From an uncultured Clostridia bacterium (GTDB lineage Bacteria > Bacillota > Clostridia > TANB77 > CAG-508), in NCBI GenBank assembly GCA_934155265.1, contig CAKPGU010000019.1, positions 1 to 29,218 of the forward strand: a stretch of 29,218 nucleotides of DNA. The letters are read 5' to 3'. Shown here piece after piece: positions 24,648 through 29,218 of the stretch (positions are counted from its first letter, which is position 1; each line of letters starts with the position of its first letter). The notes under the pieces were generated by a model. The model was not told where the DNA came from. It saw only the letters and a list, made by a program, of their open reading frames with translations, and made no database searches. The position numbers were made by a program, and so were the translations under genes.

Positions 24648-26111
24648 ATGGAGTTAAAAAAGATATTAGTTGGAATAGATGGTTTAAAAGCTAAAGGAAG
24701 TTTAGATATAGATGTAAAAGGTTTAGATAGTAATTCAAAAAATATAAAGACAGGCGATATGTTTGTTGCAATAAAAGGATTTAGTACAGATGGTCATAAA
24801 TATATAAATGATGCAATAGATGCTGGTGCAAAAGTTATTATGGTTCAAGAAGGTTGTGATTTAAAATCAATTAAATTAACTGATGATATTACTTTAATTA
24901 TGGCAAAAGATACAAGAGAAGCTTTAGCTATTTGTAGCTGTAATTTTTATGGAAATCCTTCAAAGAAATTTAAGTTAATAGGTGTTACTGGAACTAAAGG
25001 TAAGACTACAACTACTTTTATGATTAAAGAGATTTTAGAAAAAGCAGGACATAAAGTAGGATTAATTGGTACAATTGCTACATATATAAATGGAAAGATG
25101 ATTTCTGAAAGTAGTAGAACAACTCCAGAAAGTATAGAATTGCAAAGAATTTTTGCACAGATGGTAGATGCTGGCATAGAATATGTTGTAATGGAAGTTT
25201 CTTCTCAAAGTTTGAAATTACACAGAGTTGATGGATGCAATTTTGATATAGTTCTATTTACAAACTTTTCAGAAGATCATATTAGTGAAAAAGAACATCC
25301 AGATATGAAAGACTATTTTGAGTCAAAATTAAAATTATTTAAAATGTGTGACAATGGAATAGTAAATGTTGATGATTTACAAGTATCAAAAATTCCTGAT
25401 ATGTTTCCAGATAGTAAAATAATGACATATGGAATTGATAATTATTGTGAAGTTCTTGCAAAAGATATTACAATAACAAATTCTTATGTTGATTTTAGAG
25501 TTAAAATATCTGATAGAAATGAAAGGGTAAAAGTTGATATTCCTGGAAGATTTAGTGTTTATAATGCATTGGCTGCTATTTGTGTTGCTAAAAAATTAGG
25601 TATTCAATCTGATAAAGTAATTGAGGCATTACTTGAAATTAAAGTACCAGGTAGATCAGAAATGGTTCCTAATAAAAAAGAAATTCCAATAATGATAGAT
25701 TATGCGCATTCACCTGAAAGTTTGCAAAATATATTATCAGCAGTAAAGAGTTATACAAGAGGAAGAGTAATTTCAGTATTTGGCTGTGGAGGAGATAGAG
25801 ATAAAGGAAAAAGGCCAATAATGGGCGAAATTTCTGGAAGAATAGCAGATTTTACATTTATAACTTCAGATAATCCTCGTACAGAAAATCCAGAAGAAAT
25901 TGTAAAAGAAATTGAAGAAGGAATTAAGAAAACAAAAGGAAATTATAAAGTTGTTGTTGATAGAACAGAAGCAATAAAAGAAGCAATAAAAATGGCAACA
26001 AAATTAGATATAATTGTTCTTGCAGGAAAGGGACACGAACCATATCAAGAAATTAATGGAAAAAAATTCCCATTTGATGAAAGAATTATAGTAAATGAAA
26101 TTATAGGGTAA
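24648..26111 (+). CDS. murE: UDP-MurNAc-tripeptide synthetase MurE (meso-DAP adding)
   Basis: MurE adds the third amino acid to the peptidoglycan stem peptide. The 487-residue protein shows DSNSKNIKTGDMFVAIKG in the N-terminal UDP-binding domain, the ATP loop GVTGTKGKTTT from residue 112, HRVDGCNFDIVLFTNFSEDH, and SDNPRTENP, with DNPR at residues 408-411. DNPR is the marker for meso-diaminopimelate instead of lysine, so this organism has DAP-type peptidoglycan. ATG 24648 follows AAAGGAGG by five bases; an earlier GTG at 24621 lies inside the repeat and is rejected. It opens the wall cluster; mraY follows after a hairpin, without murF in between. Confidence 0.96.
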   Translation: MELKKILVGIDGLKAKGSLDIDVKGLDSNSKNIKTGDMFVAIKGFSTDGHKYINDAIDAGAKVIMVQEGCDLKSIKLTDDITLIMAKDTREALAICSCNFYGNPSKKFKLIGVTGTKGKTTTTFMIKEILEKAGHKVGLIGTIATYINGKMISESSRTTPESIELQRIFAQMVDAGIEYVVMEVSSQSLKLHRVDGCNFDIVLFTNFSEDHISEKEHPDMKDYFESKLKLFKMCDNGIVNVDDLQVSKIPDMFPDSKIMTYGIDNYCEVLAKDITITNSYVDFRVKISDRNERVKVDIPGRFSVYNALAAICVAKKLGIQSDKVIEALLEIKVPGRSEMVPNKKEIPIMIDYAHSPESLQNILSAVKSYTRGRVISVFGCGGDRDKGKRPIMGEISGRIADFTFITSDNPRTENPEEIVKEIEEGIKKTKGNYKVVVDRTEAIKEAIKMATKLDIIVLAGKGHEPYQEINGKKFPFDERIIVNEIIG

Positions 26112-26120
26112 TTGAAAAAT

Positions 26121-26144
26121 AATTGGCTTATGCCAATTGTTTTT
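26121..26144 (+). terminator. Small hairpin with T-run between murE and mraY
   Basis: AATTGGC (26121-26127) pairs with GCCAATT (26132-26138) around TTAT and is followed by GTTTTTC. It is short, so it may reduce and not stop transcription into mraY, which has no obvious promoter. Confidence 0.5.
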
Positions 26145-26188
26145 CGAGCTCAAACATACAAAAGTAAATGTAAGAAAGGTTGATAAAA

Positions 26189-27166
26189 TTGGAATTTCAA
26201 ACAAAAATATTATTGTTATCATTTGTTATAACAATGATTCTAGGATTGATAATAGTACCAATATTAAAAAAATTAAAAGTAGGTCAAATAGAAAGAGATG
26301 ATGGACCAGAAAGTCATTTAAAAAAACAAGGAACACCAACAATGGGTGGAATTATAATAATGCTTGGAATCATTATTGTTACAATTGCAGCATATATATA
26401 TTATTCTAATATTGATGTGAGTGTAGCAAAAAATTTAATACCAATATTAGGTTTAACAATAGGTTTTGGAGTCATAGGATTTATAGATGACTTTAAAAAG
26501 TTAGTATTAAAAAATACAAAAGGTTTAAAACCAAGTTTAAAAATGTTGGGTTTATTAATAATATCAGTAATATATGTTATGTATTTAATAAAAGGATTAA
26601 ATTTAGGAACAGATACTTATATACCAATATTAAAACAATATATAAATATACCAATTTTTGCATATATTCCTTTTGCTATATTTGTAATACTAGCAACAAC
26701 AAATGCAGTAAATTTAACAGATGGGATAGATGGTCTATCATCAAGTGTGTGTACTATAATAATTACCTGTTTAACAATAATAGCAACAATATTTGGGGTA
26801 AAAGAAATAATAGTATTTGGCGCAATTGTTATAGGAGCAGTTTTAGGATTTTTGATATTTAATATACATCCTGCAAAAGTGTTTATGGGAGATACTGGTT
26901 CACTATTTTTAGGTGGTGTTATATCAGGAATAGCATTGTATTTAAAAGTTCCACTTATTTTAATTGTTATAGCCATAATACCAGTAATAGAAACACTTTC
27001 AGTAATAATTCAAGTAGTTTATTTTAAAAAGACAGGTAAAAGAGTCTTCAAAATGGCTCCAATACATCATCATTTAGAATTATCAGATTGGAGAGAAAAT
27101 CAAGTTGTTATGCTATTTAGCATTATTACTTTACTTGCAAGTGTTGTAGGCTTAAAAATAGTATAG
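26189..27166 (+). CDS. mraY: Phospho-MurNAc-pentapeptide transferase MraY
   Basis: MraY makes lipid I by moving phospho-MurNAc-pentapeptide onto undecaprenyl phosphate in the membrane. The 325-residue protein has about ten membrane helices and all signatures: GTPTMGGI, GFIDDFKK, NAVNLTDGIDGL, HPAKVFMGDTGS, and APIHHHLE with the His triplet. The start is probably TTG 26189, nine bases after AGAAAGG; no ATG exists near the N-terminus in this frame. A TTG at 26180 is too close to the SD. ftsW begins 21 bases downstream, without the usual murD between them. Confidence 0.95.
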   Translation: MEFQTKILLLSFVITMILGLIIVPILKKLKVGQIERDDGPESHLKKQGTPTMGGIIIMLGIIIVTIAAYIYYSNIDVSVAKNLIPILGLTIGFGVIGFIDDFKKLVLKNTKGLKPSLKMLGLLIISVIYVMYLIKGLNLGTDTYIPILKQYINIPIFAYIPFAIFVILATTNAVNLTDGIDGLSSSVCTIIITCLTIIATIFGVKEIIVFGAIVIGAVLGFLIFNIHPAKVFMGDTGSLFLGGVISGIALYLKVPLILIVIAIIPVIETLSVIIQVVYFKKTGKRVFKMAPIHHHLELSDWRENQVVMLFSIITLLASVVGLKIV

Positions 27167-27187
27167 ATAGAAAGGAATGGAGGAGAA

Positions 27188-28352
27188 ATGGCGAAGAAAA
27201 AAAATAAAATGGCTGGTTTTTCGAACTTTTTAAATAATCCAGTTGATTTTACATTAGTAATTACAGTTCTATTATTATTGTCATTAGGATTAGTTATGGT
27301 ATTATCAGCAAGTTCACCAACAGCTATGCAAAAATATGATGGAAGAAGCTATTATTATTTTGTTAGACAATTATTTTTTGCAGGAATTGGATTATTTGGA
27401 ATGTATTTTCTTTCTAGAGTTGATTATAGGATTTATCAAAAGTTTTATAAACAATCATGGTGGTTGTCTATTATTTTATTGGTTGCGGTATTAGTTTTAG
27501 GAACAGATAGTCATGGCGCTAAAAGATGGATAGATTTAAAAATAATAACATTTCAACCTTCAGAAGTTGTAAAAATTTTGATGATAATATTTTATGCAGG
27601 AATACTTGTAAGAGATAGAGATGAATTAGGAAAATTCGGTAAAGGTTTAGTAAAACATGCACTATACTTAGTACCAATAATAGGTTTATTACTATTAGAA
27701 CCACATGTAAGTACATCAATGGTAATTATAATCACATGTTGTATAATGATGATTATGGCTGGATGTAAATTTTGGCAATTTTTAATGACTGGAATAGTTG
27801 CAGGGGGTGGAATTGGAGTAATCGCAACAATTCTATATTCTATTAGTGATAAATTCCAAGAAAAATTTCAATACATAGTTAGAAGAGTTATAACATTCAC
27901 TGATCCATGGCAAGATGCAACTGGTGATGGATGGCAGGTAATACAAAGTTTATATGCAATTGGATCAGGAGGATTATTTGGAACAGGTTTAGGAGATAGT
28001 AAACAAAAATACTTATATTTATCAGAACCACATAATGACTTTATTTTTGCAGTATTAGCAGAAGAACTAGGATTTGTAGGTTGTGTACTTGTGTTTGTAC
28101 TTTTTGCAGTATTTATATGGAGAGGTGTATTAATTGCAATGAAAGCACCAGATATGTTTGGAAGCTTAGTTGCAGTAGGTATAACTTCATTAGTTGGAGT
28201 TCAAGTTATTATTAATGTTGCAGTTGTAACATCTTCAATGCCTGTAACAGGAATGCAATTACCATTCTTTAGTTATGGTGGTACGGCATTGTCGTTATTA
28301 TTATGTGAGGTGCGGAGTTTTACTTAGTATTTCAAGAGCTGGAAACAAATAG
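27188..28352 (+). CDS. ftsW: FtsW lipid II polymerase, last 12 codons in the +1 frame
   Basis: FtsW is the SEDS-family glycosyltransferase that polymerises lipid II at the septum. The protein has about ten membrane helices, with VMVLSASSPTA, RYYYFVRQLFFAGIG-like text near the N-terminus, GDGWQVIQSLYAIGSGG, and AVLAEELGFVG. Frame zero ends at TAG 28325-28327, giving SYGGTALSLLLCEVRSFT, whose last residues are foreign to the family. Skipping C28313 gives GVLLSISRAGNK and a stop at 28350-28352, the normal FtsW end and a 387-residue protein. The shift site reads GTG-CGG-A. An essential gene is unlikely to be a dead copy, so this is a +1 frameshift, a sequence error, or a tolerated tail change. 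murG follows after 24 bases. Confidence 0.92.
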
Positions 28353-28376
28353 AGAATTATTTAAATGGAGGTCAAA

Positions 28377-29218
28377 ATGAGAGTTATAGTTGCAGCAGCA
28401 GGAACAGCAGGACATATAAATCCTGGATTGGCAATAGCAAATAAAATAAAAGAGGAAGAACCTAATTCTGAAATAATATTTATAGGAACTACAAGAGGAT
28501 TAGAAAATGATTTAGTGCCTAGAGCAGGATATGAATTAAAAACTATAGAAGCATATGGATTAAGTAAACAAATATCAATAGCAAATTTTAAGAAAATATG
28601 TGCAACTTTGAAAGCAACTGGAAAAGCAAGAAAGATAATACAAGAATTTAAACCTGATATAATAGTAGGAGCTGGTGGATATATTTGTGGACCTGTAGTT
28701 TGGGCGGCAAGTAAAGAGAAAATCCCAGTAGTATTACATGAAAGTAATGCATTTCCTGGAAAGGCTGTTAAGGTTTTATCTAAAAAAGCTAATACAGTAT
28801 TAATATCATTTGAAGAAGCACGTTCAAGGATCCCAAATGCAAAAAATATAGTATTTACTGGAACTCCTGTAAAAATAGAGAAAAGAGATTATACAAAAGA
28901 GCAAAAAGCTAAAATGCTAAAAAATGGAGAGTTAAAAGAAGATTTACCAATAGTACTAGTATTTGGAGGAAGCCAAGGTGCTCAAAAAATAAATGAATCA
29001 ATAATTGGAATATTAGAAAATAAATTAAACAAAGACTATCAAATAATTTGGGCAACTGGTCCAAAGCAATTTGATATAATAAAACAAGAATTAGCAGAGA
29101 AGAAAATAGATATAAATAATATTGAAAATGCAAAGATTTTACCATATATATATAATATGGAAGAAATAATGAATATTTCAAATGTAATTGTGGCAAGAAG
29201 TGGTGCTATGACAATAAC
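28377..29218 (+). CDS. murG: MurG, lipid II synthase (5' part, runs off the window)
   Basis: MurG adds GlcNAc to lipid I at the inner membrane face. About 280 residues are present. The glycine-rich loop AAGTAGHINPGLAIA, VGAGGYICGPVVWAA, HESNAFPGKA, TGTPVK and VFGGSQGAQKIN are all typical, and the last visible residues (VARSGAMTI) approach the UDP-GlcNAc site. The loop usually reads GGTGGH; here it is AAGTAGH, a modest variation also seen in some clostridia. ATG 28377 follows a clear TGGAGGT. The stop lies beyond the window. Confidence 0.95.
   Translation, partial: MRVIVAAAGTAGHINPGLAIANKIKEEEPNSEIIFIGTTRGLENDLVPRAGYELKTIEAYGLSKQISIANFKKICATLKATGKARKIIQEFKPDIIVGAGGYICGPVVWAASKEKIPVVLHESNAFPGKAVKVLSKKANTVLISFEEARSRIPNAKNIVFTGTPVKIEKRDYTKEQKAKMLKNGELKEDLPIVLVFGGSQGAQKINESIIGILENKLNKDYQIIWATGPKQFDIIKQELAEKKIDINNIENAKILPYIYNMEEIMNISNVIVARSGAMTI

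Overview
The window is AT-rich, densely coded DNA from a spore-forming, low-GC Clostridia-type Firmicute, probably an uncultured gut lineage. The evidence is the sporulation gene content (sigF end, spoIID, spoIIQ, spoIIGA, sigE), two Spo0A-type box sites, strong Shine-Dalgarno (SD) sequences, and a MurE with the DNPR motif of meso-diaminopimelate enzymes.

Layout. 1-2404: the end of a SigF-like sigma factor, then spoIID and spoIIQ, the engulfment pair. 2517-6868: dxs (isoprenoid precursors) convergent with a U32-family protein. 7182-10611: two surface genes, a dockerin-bearing glucosaminidase and a membrane-anchored protein with cadherin-like repeats. 10621-10924: a very large perfect inverted repeat. 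11004-13498: spoIIGA, an HNH-nuclease-like gene and sigE, so the spoIIG locus is split by an extra gene and by a leader region. 13619-17086: a PLP enzyme of the aluminium-resistance family, an orphan OmpR-type response regulator, an unrecognised protein and a TSCPD protein; the last two have Spo0A-type boxes by their promoters. 17133-19049 (minus): a class B penicillin-binding protein. 19142-24357: comM, dprA, yraN, rsmA, fmt, dps. 24648-29218: a reduced division/cell-wall cluster, murE-mraY-ftsW-murG, without murF or murD.

Three things stand out. First, comM and ftsW each need a +1 shift at the same heptamer type, GTR-CGG-R, to give a normal full-length protein. CGG is otherwise absent from every housekeeping gene here; the only other in-frame CGG codons are two in the HNH gene and one in a short leader ORF before sigE. 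This suggests +1 frameshifting at a starved codon, or else two very similar errors. Second, two genes (spoIIGA and an unknown gene) have ideal SD sequences before AUA rather than AUG. Third, short dispersed palindromic repeats (GGACCGGGTAC type and TTACCANTRGGGACACCC type) occupy intergenic spaces, where they act as likely terminators, form the 304-bp palindrome before spoIIGA, and lie against the murE ribosome binding site.

No rRNA, tRNA, CRISPR array, prophage or transposase gene was seen.
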